The notes beneath the pieces were generated by a model. That model worked only from the letters and a program-made list of their open reading frames with translations. It had not been told where the DNA came from and did no database searches. 54,877 nt of DNA, taken from Dehalococcoidia bacterium. GTDB lineage: Bacteria; Chloroflexota; Dehalococcoidia; Lucifugimonadales; Lucifugimonadaceae. The stretch lies in assembly GCA_022819585.1 (NCBI GenBank), contig JAJEGY010000013.1, positions 1-54,877 of the forward strand, read 5' to 3'. This document shows, piece by piece, positions 25,395 to 33,912 of this stretch. The number at the start of each line of letters is the position of its first letter. The stretch's first letter is position 1. A program made the translations under genes and the position numbers.

Positions 25395-26729
25395 TTAGGC
25401 TCGTCGCCGCGCTCGTTTGACGGCTGGTTGGAGGATTAGGAATACGCCTGCGGCGGTGAACATTAGGATGGTGCCGGTGATTAGGACGGGTTGGTAGGTT
25501 CCTAGGCGGTCGAAGGTGTATCCGGCAGCTACGGGTGCGACGATCAAGGCGGCGTTGTAGATGGGTGCCATCATGCCTCGGATGGTGGCGTATCGGGCGC
25601 GTCCGAAGAGGTCTCCGATGATTGCCCAGTTCAGGGATGAACCAGCTTCAGAGCCGACGAATAGGAGCATTGCGAGGAATATGGGCCATGTTCCTTCGAC
25701 GAGTGTGATCAGGAGCAGGCTGACGGCGGATGCGCTGTAGAGGAATGTGAGCATGAGGGGGCGTCCGACGCGGTCGCTGATGTATCCGGTGAAGATGATT
25801 ACTGGAACTGCGGCGAGTGATATAGCGCCGACGAGGTTGGCGGCGGTCTGTTGGGCTTCACCTCGTGAGACGAGGATGGGTATGAAGTGTAGGAAGATGG
25901 TTCCGTGGACGGATATTCGGAGGGTGGTAGCGGTTACGAGGATCCAGAAGGACGGGGTCTTGAGGGCTTGTTTGGTGGTGAAGTCTCCGTCAGCGGCTAC
26001 GTTGGAAATGCCGACGGAGCTGTCTGGTGTTGTGGCTTGAGGTTGTGAAGCGGCTGCGCGTTCGCGGATGCGTCTTCGCATGTGTGTGTAGGAGACACCG
26101 CCGTCGGGTCTTAGTCCCATGCTTTCGGGGGAGCGTCGGAAGATGAGTGAGATAGGGGCGATTGCGACGACGAGGATGATGCCAACGATTACCGATGTGG
26201 TCTGCCATCCGAGGTTGATGACGCCGACGGATAGGAGAGGAATGACGATGGCTCCGCCGAGTCGGAATGCGGCGCTGTTGATCGACATGACGAGCCCGCG
26301 GTATCGGATGAACCATGTGTTGAGAGCGGCGGTGGTGGCCTGCATGAAGGAGGTAGAGGATCCGATGGAGACGACGCAGAGGTAGACGAGAAGGAAGGCG
26401 ATGTAGGTGTCTTGTCGGGAGAGGAGGATGTATCCGAAGCCAGTGATGAGAGTGCCACTGAGGATGAGGGGGATGTATCCGAACTTGTCGAGCGCCCATC
26501 CGGTGATGGGACCGAGGACGCCGTTTTCGGCTCTGGCGAGGGCGAAGGCGAGTGAGGTCTGCCAGTATGCGATGCCGAGGGATTCGGCGACGGGGATGAA
26601 GAATACGGCGAATCCTTGCCATACGATGGTTCCGCCGAGTGCGTTCATGACGGAGGCCCCGGCGAGCATGTACCAGCCGTAATAAGTGCCTCTAAACAGA
26701 GAACGGCTGGATGGACGTGCCAATGTCAC
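25395..26729 (-). CDS. MFS transporter, monocarboxylate/OxlT-like
   Basis: A 444-residue major facilitator carrier beginning FRGTYYGWYMLAGASVMNAL, the pattern of the monocarboxylate porter/oxalate-formate antiporter branch. GWALDKFGYIPLILSG fits motif A, and the second half has GYISDRVGRPLMLT. About twelve hydrophobic segments with a cytoplasmic loop near residues 195-235. Likely imports or exchanges a small organic acid; the exact substrate is not readable. Its start overlaps the stop of the TrmH-like gene by 4 bases (ATGA), so the two are coupled, though no functional link is obvious. Confidence 0.85.
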   Translation of the reverse strand: MTLARPSSRSLFRGTYYGWYMLAGASVMNALGGTIVWQGFAVFFIPVAESLGIAYWQTSLAFALARAENGVLGPITGWALDKFGYIPLILSGTLITGFGYILLSRQDTYIAFLLVYLCVVSIGSSTSFMQATTAALNTWFIRYRGLVMSINSAAFRLGGAIVIPLLSVGVINLGWQTTSVIVGIILVVAIAPISLIFRRSPESMGLRPDGGVSYTHMRRRIRERAAASQPQATTPDSSVGISNVAADGDFTTKQALKTPSFWILVTATTLRISVHGTIFLHFIPILVSRGEAQQTAANLVGAISLAAVPVIIFTGYISDRVGRPLMLTFLYSASAVSLLLITLVEGTWPIFLAMLLFVGSEAGSSLNWAIIGDLFGRARYATIRGMMAPIYNAALIVAPVAAGYTFDRLGTYQPVLITGTILMFTAAGVFLILQPAVKRARRRA

Positions 26730-27316
26730 TCGTCGGTTCCAAATGTAGTGTGGGAGTCAGTTTGATCGATGCGGTCAAGCCTGGATTGGATTTTGGGCCA
26801 TGCTTTGGCTAGGCGGTCGTACATCACGATATTGACGGTCATGCCAAGGTTCAGGGATGCCATCGTTGGGATCATGATTTTGTGGGTGCAGCGTGCGAGG
26901 ATTTCGTCAGAGATGGAGCCGTTTTCGGGTCCGAATACATAGCAGGCGCGCTCGGGATGTTTGAAGTCCATGAGGGTAGAGGCGTCGTCGGCAAGTTCGA
27001 TGCCGACGATTGTTGTGCCTTCGGGGATGGCGTCGAGGAGATTTTTGGACCTGATGACTGGGATGTGACGGAAGGAGCGCATCGGATCGGTGTGAAGTTT
27101 GGGGAGTCGGATGCCGGAGGTTTCACCGCCGATGATGACGAATCGTGCGTCGAAGCAGAATGCGGCTCTGAGAGCGTGGCCGACGTTAACCGGATCGGTG
27201 GGTCGGTCGAGGGCGATGCATGCGAAGCCGCGTTCCTTGCGCATTGAGGGGCGATTGATGTAGCGGTCGTAGCGTGGGCGGCGCTTTTCGTTTTGGGATT
27301 GTTTTTCTGCGTGCAT
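26726..27316 (-). CDS. TrmH/SpoU-family RNA 2'-O-methyltransferase
   Basis: A 196-residue SPOUT-class methyltransferase. The three SpoU motifs are present: NVGHALRAA (motif 1, with the catalytic Arg), YVFGPENGSIS (motif 2) and IMIPTMASLNLGMTVNIVMYD (motif 3), which build the trefoil-knot SAM site. The short length and N-terminal basic tail (KRRPRYDRYINRPSMRKERG) fit a tRNA or rRNA ribose methylase such as TrmH or RlmB; which nucleotide is modified is not readable. First gene of the pair with the MFS carrier. Confidence 0.87.
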   Translation of the reverse strand: MHAEKQSQNEKRRPRYDRYINRPSMRKERGFACIALDRPTDPVNVGHALRAAFCFDARFVIIGGETSGIRLPKLHTDPMRSFRHIPVIRSKNLLDAIPEGTTIVGIELADDASTLMDFKHPERACYVFGPENGSISDEILARCTHKIMIPTMASLNLGMTVNIVMYDRLAKAWPKIQSRLDRIDQTDSHTTFGTDE

Positions 27317-27462
27317 GAGTGTGCCCTCACCCTAACCCTCTCCCGCCGAGCGAGAGAGGGGACATGTTGTTGCGGGAGAGTTCACTTCTGGTTAACGTGA
27401 TCAACATTCTTCAACGGCACGACCTGACGCGAAGGGCGAGTCACAGAACCCACCCCTACCAG
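27317..27462. other. Spacer with palindromic element
   Basis: A 146-base gap between the amidase stop and the TrmH-like start. It holds one degenerate copy of the palindromic element; nothing else is recognised. Confidence 0.5.
27324..27361 (+). repeat. Palindromic intergenic element, copy 3
   Basis: CCCTCACCCTAA box and stem CCCTCTCCCGC, loop CGA, GCGAGAGAGGG; one stem mismatch relative to the consensus. It starts about 7 bases upstream of the minus-strand TrmH-like start codon. Confidence 0.8.
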
Positions 27463-28890
27463 TTAATCGATCGGAGGGCGTTGTTTGTGCCAGCCGGCTA
27501 GTTCTTCGTAGGCGTGGCCTACTCGGAGGACTGTAGTTTCGTCGAAGGCGTGGCCGGTGATCATTAGTCCGATGGGCATGTTTGTTGAGTCGAAGCCGCA
27601 TGGGACGGACAGGGAGGGTTCGCCAGTGACGTCGAAGATGGAGGTGAATAGAGGTATCTCGTGGCTTTTTTGAGCGAGGACTTCGCCTGGGGGTGGTGTG
27701 CACTCTTCGATAGTGTGCGCGAGGACGGGGATCGTAGGGGTTACGAGGATATCTACGTCCTTGGTGGCTTCGGCCATTTTCACGGAGAAGGCTTGACGTG
27801 CTCTTTGCGCTCGGATGTAGTCGACGGCTGGCATGTCGAGAGCGGATTGGATTCGGCTTCTGACGGCGGGTGTGTAGTCGTCTGCGTGTTCAGCGAGGAG
27901 ATTTTCGTGGACTGCGGTGGCTTCGGCAAGGGTGATGATGACGTTGATCGACCTGCCGTCTCCGACCCATTCCATTGGAATACTAATGATCTCGGCTCCA
28001 TTATTGGCCAAGAGTTCGATGGCGTTGTTGACGGCGTTGTTGACTTCGGGATCAACGATTTCGGAGTCGAAGAAGTAATGTTGGGGGACACCTATGCGTA
28101 GTCCGTCCAAACCTTTGTCGATGTCTGCGGCGAAATCGGGTACGGGTTGTTTTGAGGAAGCGAAGTCTTGAGGGTCGTGTCCTGCGATTGCGTTGAGCAT
28201 GTATGCGGAATCGACAGTGCGGCGCGTCATGGGGCCGACATGGTCGCAGCTCCAGCAGAGGTCGAGGACGCCGGTGCGTGGGACTCGTCCGTAGGTGGGT
28301 TTGATTCCGGCGATGCCGCATAGGGATGCGGGCATTCGGATGCTTCCGCCGGTGTCGGATCCGAGGGCTCCGTAGACGAGGCCGGCAGAGACCGCGGCGC
28401 CGGAGCCGCTGCTGGAGCCGCCAGTGATCTTGTCAAGATCCCAAGGGTTGTGGACATCGCCCATGTATGCGTTGACGCCTGCGGAACCGAAAGCGAACTC
28501 TACGAGGTGGGTTTTTCCGATGGTGATAGCGCCGGCGTTGTTTAAGCGGTCGGTGACGGTGGCGTTGGAAGTAGCGATGTTTGCTTCGAGGACTTTGGAG
28601 CCGCCTGTAGTTGGTTTTCCCGCGACATCGACGAGGTCTTTGAGACCGATGGGGATGCCGTGCATCGGTCCGAGGTAGTTGCCGTTTTCGATTTGGCGTT
28701 GAGCTTCGTTAGCCGCGGCGATGGCTTCGTCGTGCCAGACATCGAGTAAGGCATTTAATGCGGTGTTTAGATTCGAGGCGCGTTCCAGCGCGATTTCGGT
28801 GAGGGTGACGGGTGAGACGGTGCCGTCTTTGATTTTGGGAGCTAGTTCGTGGATCGAGCTGAATGCCAGATCGTCATGATCGTTGCTCAT
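27463..28890 (-). CDS. Amidase signature family hydrolase
   Basis: A 475-residue amidase of the Ser-cisSer-Lys class, hydrolysing a carboxamide. K84 (IGLKDLVD), the cis-Ser in TGGSSSGSGAAV (about S159) and the nucleophile S183 in GSDTGGSIRMPAS form the catalytic triad. It is related to gatA (31954-33420) but lacks the GatA-specific flanks and is not near gatB/gatC. Its start overlaps the stop of an 82-codon gene by 4 bases, and that small protein looks like a GatC/AtzG-type partner, so the two probably form a complex. Substrate unknown. Confidence 0.88.
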   Translation of the reverse strand: MSNDHDDLAFSSIHELAPKIKDGTVSPVTLTEIALERASNLNTALNALLDVWHDEAIAAANEAQRQIENGNYLGPMHGIPIGLKDLVDVAGKPTTGGSKVLEANIATSNATVTDRLNNAGAITIGKTHLVEFAFGSAGVNAYMGDVHNPWDLDKITGGSSSGSGAAVSAGLVYGALGSDTGGSIRMPASLCGIAGIKPTYGRVPRTGVLDLCWSCDHVGPMTRRTVDSAYMLNAIAGHDPQDFASSKQPVPDFAADIDKGLDGLRIGVPQHYFFDSEIVDPEVNNAVNNAIELLANNGAEIISIPMEWVGDGRSINVIITLAEATAVHENLLAEHADDYTPAVRSRIQSALDMPAVDYIRAQRARQAFSVKMAEATKDVDILVTPTIPVLAHTIEECTPPPGEVLAQKSHEIPLFTSIFDVTGEPSLSVPCGFDSTNMPIGLMITGHAFDETTVLRVGHAYEELAGWHKQRPPID

Positions 28891-29135
28891 TGCTTGCTCC
28901 CTTTGTCAAGAACGACGGGGTTGAAGACGTTGGCGGGTTCGTGGGCCTGGTAGTCGATGGCGCGAACTACGTCAACGGCTGGTCCGAGCAGATCGCCCCA
29001 CTTGGCTGCCAGTTGGGCGTTCTCTTCGGAGATGGGTATTGCGGTACGCTCGCCGGATTTGATGATTTCTTCGGCGCGTTGGGGTTCTTCTGGTTCGGGC
29101 ATTTCGTGCTTTGGTGCTGTTGGATGTATGCTCAT
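28887..29135 (-). CDS. Small GatC/AtzG-like amidase partner (tentative)
   Basis: An 82-residue acidic protein. The second half, ISEENAQLAAKWGDLLGPAVDVVRAIDYQAHEPANVF, follows the hydrophobic pattern of GatC and AtzG-type subunits: a helix pair, then a D...EP segment that in GatC wraps its amidase. The true GatC here (33467-33763) shows the parallel pattern MRSQLSDILSHFQTLAELD. The ATGA overlap with the downstream amidase indicates translational coupling. The family assignment is by pattern only; a small unrelated protein remains possible. Confidence 0.6.
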   Translation of the reverse strand: MSIHPTAPKHEMPEPEEPQRAEEIIKSGERTAIPISEENAQLAAKWGDLLGPAVDVVRAIDYQAHEPANVFNPVVLDKGSKQ

Positions 29136-29243
29136 CGATTTTGGTTTCTTATCCTTATATATGTACGCAAGTTGGTGTGATAGCAGGATACATGCGCGGA
29201 CGTGATTATCATGTGGCGCGCTCGGGTATCAGATTGGGATAGC

Positions 29244-30917
29244 ATGCATCCGCAAAAAGAGATAGCAGAGATCGTTGTTTCGGCTCTAGAGTCGGCAATT
29301 GCCGCCGACGCTTTGCCGCAGGTTGGTGATGTGACGGCGACTGTGGAGCGTCCGAAGAACGCTGAGCATGGCGACTACAGCACCAGCGTGGCTTTGGCTT
29401 TGGCGTCGAGCATGAGGATGGCGCCGCGAGAGATCGCGTCGAAGATCACTGACGCGGTTGCGCCGTCGTCGATGGTATGTGATGTGAGTATTGCCGGGCC
29501 GGGATTCATCAACTTCCGGTTGGATGATGATTGGTTGCGGTCGCAGATTCATGTGATTCGCGAGTCGGGTGTGGAGTTTGCGCATTTGGACATGGGTGCG
29601 GGTCAGAGGGTGCAGGTGGAGTTCGTCAGCGTGAATCCGACTGGTCCGTTGCATATCGGGCATGTGCCCGGTGCGGTGATTGGGAATGGGATTGCGAACA
29701 TCTTGGATGCTGCTGGTTTCGATGTTCAGCGTGAGTACTACGTGAACGACGCTGGTAATCAGATGCGTATCTTCATCGAGTCGGCGTATGTCCGGTTCTT
29801 GCAGGCACAGGGCAAAGATGCAGAGTTGCCGGCGGAGTCGTATCCCGGTGAGTTTGTCGTGGAGATAGGGAAGGAGTTGTATGAGGAGTTTGGGAACGAT
29901 CTAGACGGGATGGACGCTGATGGAGTGATGAGTGTGATCGGGCCTCAAGCGCTGAGCAAGACTTTGGCGAATATCCGGGCGACTTTGTCGCGGATGGGGA
30001 TTGAGTACGATAAGTGGTTCAGCGAGCAGTCGTTGGTCAGTGGCGACGATTTCGACGAGTCGTTGGAGTTGCTGAAGGAACGCGGATATATTGCGGAGCG
30101 TGAGGGTGCGCTTTGGTTCCTTGGGACGAAGATGGGTTTGGAGAGTGACAGCGTCATCATTCGGTCGAAGGAGCGTGGTCCGTCTTATTTCGGGACGGAT
30201 ATCGCGTATCACTACAACAAGTTCCTGAAGCGCGGTTTTGATCGTGTCATCAATGTCTGGGGTGCTGACCATCATGGTCACGTCGCGCGGATGAAGGCGG
30301 TTGTCGATTCTTTGGGGGTTGCTCCTGAGCGGTTGACGATCATCCTCAATCAAATCGTGAACTTCAAGTCGGGTGATGAGTTGGTGAGCTTCGGCAAGCG
30401 GGAGGACAACTTCATCGCAGCGGATGAGTTGATGGATGCGGTGGGGCCGGATGCTTGTCACTACATCTTCTTGGAGCGGACACCTGGGACGCATATGGAG
30501 TTCGATATCGATTTGGCAAAGGCGGAGTCTTCGGACAACCCGGTGTTTTACGTGCAGTACGCGCACGCGAGGTTGTGCGCGATCCTGCGTGCGGCGGTGG
30601 AGCGGGAGATCGAGTTTGAGGATGGGGATGTTTCGTTGTTGACGATGGATCGGGAATTGGCGTTGATGCGTCGGCTGAACGAGTTGCCGGACATGATCGC
30701 GCGTGCGGCGGAGATGCTGGAGCCGCATCACATGCCGCATTTCGCGTATGAGGTTGCTCGGGAGTTGCAGCGGTTCTACGAGGCTTGTCGAGTGATTTCG
30801 AGCGATCCTGCTGATGCGGAGTTGACTAAGGCGAGGTTGCTGTTGGTAGATGCCGCGCGGATAGTGCTGGCTGGCACGTTGAACATCATGGGGATGAATG
30901 CGCCGGAGCGGATGTAA
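29244..30917 (+). CDS. argS: Arginyl-tRNA synthetase
   Basis: Class I aminoacyl-tRNA synthetase for arginine, about 557 residues. The N-terminal additional domain is followed by VNPTGPLHIGHVPGAVIGN (HIGH motif) and YYVNDAGNQM. The second ATP motif is not KMSKS: it reads SFGKREDNF, a form accepted among ArgS enzymes. NPVFYVQYAHARLCAILR and the C-terminal DALR-type anticodon domain complete the protein. ATG 29244 (MHPQKEIAEIV) is preferred over starts at 29202 and 29211, which add unrelated residues. Divergent from the amidase pair; 9 bases from the convergent gamma-carbonic anhydrase gene. Confidence 0.94.
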   Translation: MHPQKEIAEIVVSALESAIAADALPQVGDVTATVERPKNAEHGDYSTSVALALASSMRMAPREIASKITDAVAPSSMVCDVSIAGPGFINFRLDDDWLRSQIHVIRESGVEFAHLDMGAGQRVQVEFVSVNPTGPLHIGHVPGAVIGNGIANILDAAGFDVQREYYVNDAGNQMRIFIESAYVRFLQAQGKDAELPAESYPGEFVVEIGKELYEEFGNDLDGMDADGVMSVIGPQALSKTLANIRATLSRMGIEYDKWFSEQSLVSGDDFDESLELLKERGYIAEREGALWFLGTKMGLESDSVIIRSKERGPSYFGTDIAYHYNKFLKRGFDRVINVWGADHHGHVARMKAVVDSLGVAPERLTIILNQIVNFKSGDELVSFGKREDNFIAADELMDAVGPDACHYIFLERTPGTHMEFDIDLAKAESSDNPVFYVQYAHARLCAILRAAVEREIEFEDGDVSLLTMDRELALMRRLNELPDMIARAAEMLEPHHMPHFAYEVARELQRFYEACRVISSDPADAELTKARLLLVDAARIVLAGTLNIMGMNAPERM

Positions 30918-30926
30918 TCCAGTCAA

Positions 30927-31448
30927 CTAGAGCGGGTTGTTTGACGAAGACGCTCGCTTGTAACGTTCGATGCGTTTGACGTAGCTGAGTGCGGCGCGTT
31001 GCTGAAGTTGTTGATGTCGAGAGCGCAATCTGCCGATGGCTCTGCCGGGGACGCCTCGGATTAGCTGGTAGTCCTCGAAGTTGGAGTTTTCTGGGATTAC
31101 GGAACCTGCGGCTACCAAGCATCCTTTTCCTAACACTACGCCGTCGTTAAGGACTGAGCCGTTTCCTAGGAGGGAGCCGTCGCCGATAGTTTTCCCGTGG
31201 CAGACGACGCCGTGGCCGATGGTTACGCCGTCACCGATAGAGGCGTCGTCGTCGGCGTGGATAACGGAGTTGTCTTGGACGTTTGAGCCTTTGCCGATGG
31301 TGATGATTCCGCTGTCGGCTCGGATGACGGCACCGGGCCAGATGCTGGAGTTGGGGCCGATGCGGACATCGCCGATGACGGTGGCTTGTTGGCTGACGAA
31401 GGCTGACTCGTGAACTTGTGGTTTTATGCCGTCGAGTTCGAGGAGCAT
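30927..31448 (-). CDS. Gamma-carbonic anhydrase family protein
   Basis: A 173-residue left-handed beta-helix protein made of hexapeptide repeats (VIGDVRIGPNSSIWPGAVIR and onwards). The three zinc-binding histidines are in place: H64 (VIHAD), H79 (IGHG) and H84 (VCHG), the last two spaced by five as in YrdA/CaiE-type members. Family roles include bicarbonate handling, though many members have no measured carbonic anhydrase activity. The C-terminal tail (RLRSRHQQLQQRAALSYVKRIERYK) is helical. The gene starts on the stop of the lipoprotein gene (1-base overlap), last in the gatC-gatA-lipoprotein set. Confidence 0.9.
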   Translation of the reverse strand: MLLELDGIKPQVHESAFVSQQATVIGDVRIGPNSSIWPGAVIRADSGIITIGKGSNVQDNSVIHADDDASIGDGVTIGHGVVCHGKTIGDGSLLGNGSVLNDGVVLGKGCLVAAGSVIPENSNFEDYQLIRGVPGRAIGRLRSRHQQLQQRAALSYVKRIERYKRASSSNNPL

Positions 31449-31957
31449 TATTGAGAGCTCAACTCGCTGGGAAGCATTGGGAAATTGAGTTCGACGTCGG
31501 AAGTTTTGAAGGGTTCGCTACCGTCGAACTCGAAAGTTTCGGCTGATTTGACTGCGACGCCTTCGGGATCGCCGAGACAGAACTGGAAGGGAACGCCTTT
31601 GTCTTGGTCGCTGACGGGCCCGTGAATGATGTTAATGAACTTCCCGTTTTGTTCGATTTCTACGGCATGCGAACGGGATGTGACGAGTTTCACGTATAGT
31701 TGCTCGCCTTCCGGTGCTGGTTCGCCATTCACGTATGCGGTGCCGGTGAAGATGTTTGGCAGGGCTGGAGGAGGTCCGAGAGGTGCGTCGCCAACTTGTG
31801 GCGACTCTTCCAGGGCCGGGCACTGCAAATCTTCAGTACTAATGCTTGTTTGAGGCTCTTCGCTGGATTCGCAAGCGATCGTAGTCACGAGGACGAGGAG
31901 CATGATCGCGAAGATGAATTTGGCGAGCGACGGTTTCAGAACGGTGAGGTTTTTCAT
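31448..31957 (-). CDS. Predicted lipoprotein of unknown function
   Basis: A 169-residue exported protein with a basic start, hydrophobic segment (residues 12-27) and a lipobox-like LVTTIAC, so Cys29 would be lipidated. The mature part opens with an acidic, Ser/Glu/Pro-rich linker and then a beta-rich domain (FTGTAYVNGEPAPEGEQLYVKLV, FINIIHGPVSD, PFQFCLGDPEGVAV). I do not recognise the family. It overlaps gatA by 4 bases upstream and the carbonic anhydrase gene by 1 base downstream, so it shares their transcript, though a functional link is not obvious. Confidence 0.75.
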   Translation of the reverse strand: MKNLTVLKPSLAKFIFAIMLLVLVTTIACESSEEPQTSISTEDLQCPALEESPQVGDAPLGPPPALPNIFTGTAYVNGEPAPEGEQLYVKLVTSRSHAVEIEQNGKFINIIHGPVSDQDKGVPFQFCLGDPEGVAVKSAETFEFDGSEPFKTSDVELNFPMLPSELSSQ

Positions 31958-33420
31958 AGCTCTGGTGGTGTCAGCTTCCAGTTTGCCGATTGCTCGTAGG
32001 CATGCGCGATTTGGATCGCGACTTGGTCGCCGAGTTGGGGTGCGATTATTTGCAGACCAACGGGGAGGCCATCGGATAGGCCGCAGGGGACTGATATTCC
32101 GGGAAGTCCAGCAATGTTGACCGGGATGGTGCAGACGTCGCTGAGGTACATCTGGAATGGGTCCTGCGTTTTTTCGCCTAGCTCGAAGGCGACGGTTGGG
32201 GATGTCGGCGTTACCAATGCATCGAAGTTTTGGAAGGCGTCTTGGAACTCTCGCCGGATTAGAGTCCTGACTTGCTGTGCTTTCTTGTAGTAGGCGTCGT
32301 AGTATCCGGCTGAAAGTGCATACGTTCCGATGAGTATGCGGCGTTTCACTTCTGGGCCGAATCCGCTGCCTCTTGTTGCTTCAATCGATTCCCGTGCGTT
32401 AGGTTCGCCTTCAATCGACATGCCGTATTTGACGCCATCGAACCGTGAAAGGTTTGCGGAGGCTTCTGATGGGGCGATGATGTAGTAGACGGCGAGGGCG
32501 TGGTCGGTGAGGGGAAGGCTTGTTTCTTCGATTACTGCGCCTAGACCTTCGAGAACTGCCAGCGATGCTTCAAACGCGGAGCGAACGCCCGGCTCGATAC
32601 CTTCAACGAGGTATTCGCGGGGGACGCCGATGCGCATGTCACTGATGTCGCGGTCTATGAACTTGGTGAAATCGATTTCGAGGTCAAGCGAGGTTGAGTC
32701 GAGTGGGTCTCGGCCTGAGATTGTGTTCGCGGTATCGGCGCAGTCCGCAACGGTTCTTGCAATTGGACCGATCTGATCGAGGGATGATCCGAACGCGATT
32801 AGGCCGTACCGGCTGACAGTGCCATATGTTGGTTTGAACCCGACTACGCCACAGAGGGATGCGGGTTGACGGATGGATCCGCCGGTGTCTGATCCGAGCG
32901 CAATCACGGCCTCACCCGCAGCTACTGCCGCCGCGGCACCACCGCTGGATCCGCCCGGCACGCGGTTCTTGCCCCAAGGGTTGACCACCGCTCCGAATGC
33001 GGAGTTTTCATTGGACGAACCCATTGCGAATTCGTCGAGGTTGCCCTTGCCGAGGATGATGGCTCCATCATCTTTCAGTCGGTCAACGACGGTGGCATCG
33101 AAAGGTGGGATGTAGCCGTCGAGGATTTTTGAGGCTGCCGTGGTGCGAATGCCGTTGGTGGAGATGTTGTCTTTGATGAGGAAAGGGATGCCAGTTAGCG
33201 CGGAAGCGTTTCCCGATTGGATCAGAGCATCGGCGGCGTCGGCCTGAGTGACAACGTCTTCTTCGCCCAGCACGGTAAGGAAGGCGTTGGTTTGATTTTC
33301 TACCTTTTGGATGCGTTGGAGGTGGGCGAGTGCTATCTCACGAGCAGTTGTTTCGCCGGAATCTAATTTTGCGCGCATCTCGCGCGCTGACGCATGAGTT
33401 TCTGGGCTCGGTTCGGTCAT
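31954..33420 (-). CDS. gatA: Glutamyl-tRNA(Gln)/Asp-tRNA(Asn) amidotransferase subunit A
   Basis: The amidase subunit that releases ammonia from glutamine for Glu-tRNA(Gln) or Asp-tRNA(Asn) transamidation. Catalytic residues are K83 (FLIKDNI), S158 (VPGGSSGG) and S182 (GSDTGGSIRQPAS). GatA-typical stretches are FDATVVDRLKDDGAIILGKGNLDEFAMGSS and FKPTYGTVSRYGLIAFGSSLDQIGP. ATG 33420 (MTEPSPETH) gives a family-length protein of 488 residues. gatC lies 46 bases upstream; gatB is not in this window. Confidence 0.95.
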   Translation of the reverse strand: MTEPSPETHASAREMRAKLDSGETTAREIALAHLQRIQKVENQTNAFLTVLGEEDVVTQADAADALIQSGNASALTGIPFLIKDNISTNGIRTTAASKILDGYIPPFDATVVDRLKDDGAIILGKGNLDEFAMGSSNENSAFGAVVNPWGKNRVPGGSSGGAAAAVAAGEAVIALGSDTGGSIRQPASLCGVVGFKPTYGTVSRYGLIAFGSSLDQIGPIARTVADCADTANTISGRDPLDSTSLDLEIDFTKFIDRDISDMRIGVPREYLVEGIEPGVRSAFEASLAVLEGLGAVIEETSLPLTDHALAVYYIIAPSEASANLSRFDGVKYGMSIEGEPNARESIEATRGSGFGPEVKRRILIGTYALSAGYYDAYYKKAQQVRTLIRREFQDAFQNFDALVTPTSPTVAFELGEKTQDPFQMYLSDVCTIPVNIAGLPGISVPCGLSDGLPVGLQIIAPQLGDQVAIQIAHAYEQSANWKLTPPEL

Positions 33421-33466
33421 CGTGGGAAACGTAATTTCGAGAGCGAATGCGTCTTCGACTAGTCGG

Positions 33467-33763
33467 TCATTCGAGAACTGGTCGCACACGCACGAACTCG
33501 CCGTCTACGAATGGTGCATTGGCCAGTGTCTGCTCGCGTTCGAGGGCGGGCATCTCGTCGTCATCGCGCATCACCGTGTGCGCGTCGGTTGTGTGCCCCG
33601 TCGGAGGAACGCCCTCGGTGTCGAGTTCGGCGAGGGTCTGGAAGTGACTGAGGATGTCGGACAACTGACTGCGCATCATCTCAACTTCGTCGTCATCGAT
33701 ACGTAGAGCGGCTAAGCGCGCTACGTGTCGGATGTCTTCTGAGGAGAGGATTTCGTCGGCCAT
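33467..33763 (-). CDS. gatC: Amidotransferase subunit C
   Basis: A 98-residue GatC, the small subunit that stabilises GatA in the GatCAB complex. ILSSEDIRHVARLAALRIDDDEVE and the D-x-E-G-V-P-P-T segment (LAELDTEGVPPTGH) are standard, and the tail MRDDDEMPALEREQTLANAP with a final VRVRPVLE matches the family end. First gene of the minus-strand gatC-gatA-lipoprotein-carbonic anhydrase cluster, divergent from pyrG. Confidence 0.95.
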   Translation of the reverse strand: MADEILSSEDIRHVARLAALRIDDDEVEMMRSQLSDILSHFQTLAELDTEGVPPTGHTTDAHTVMRDDDEMPALEREQTLANAPFVDGEFVRVRPVLE

Positions 33764-33912
33764 TTGGAAGTAGGTTTTGGCAGTTGTCGCAACCGAAGAT
33801 TCTATATCTGCGAGATTCTGTGTCGTTTCGGGCCGATAGCCTCACGAAGATGGATGTGTTTGGCTTAAACTTTTTATGTGCCGAACCCCAAAAACAGCGC
33901 CGTTAGTTCACG

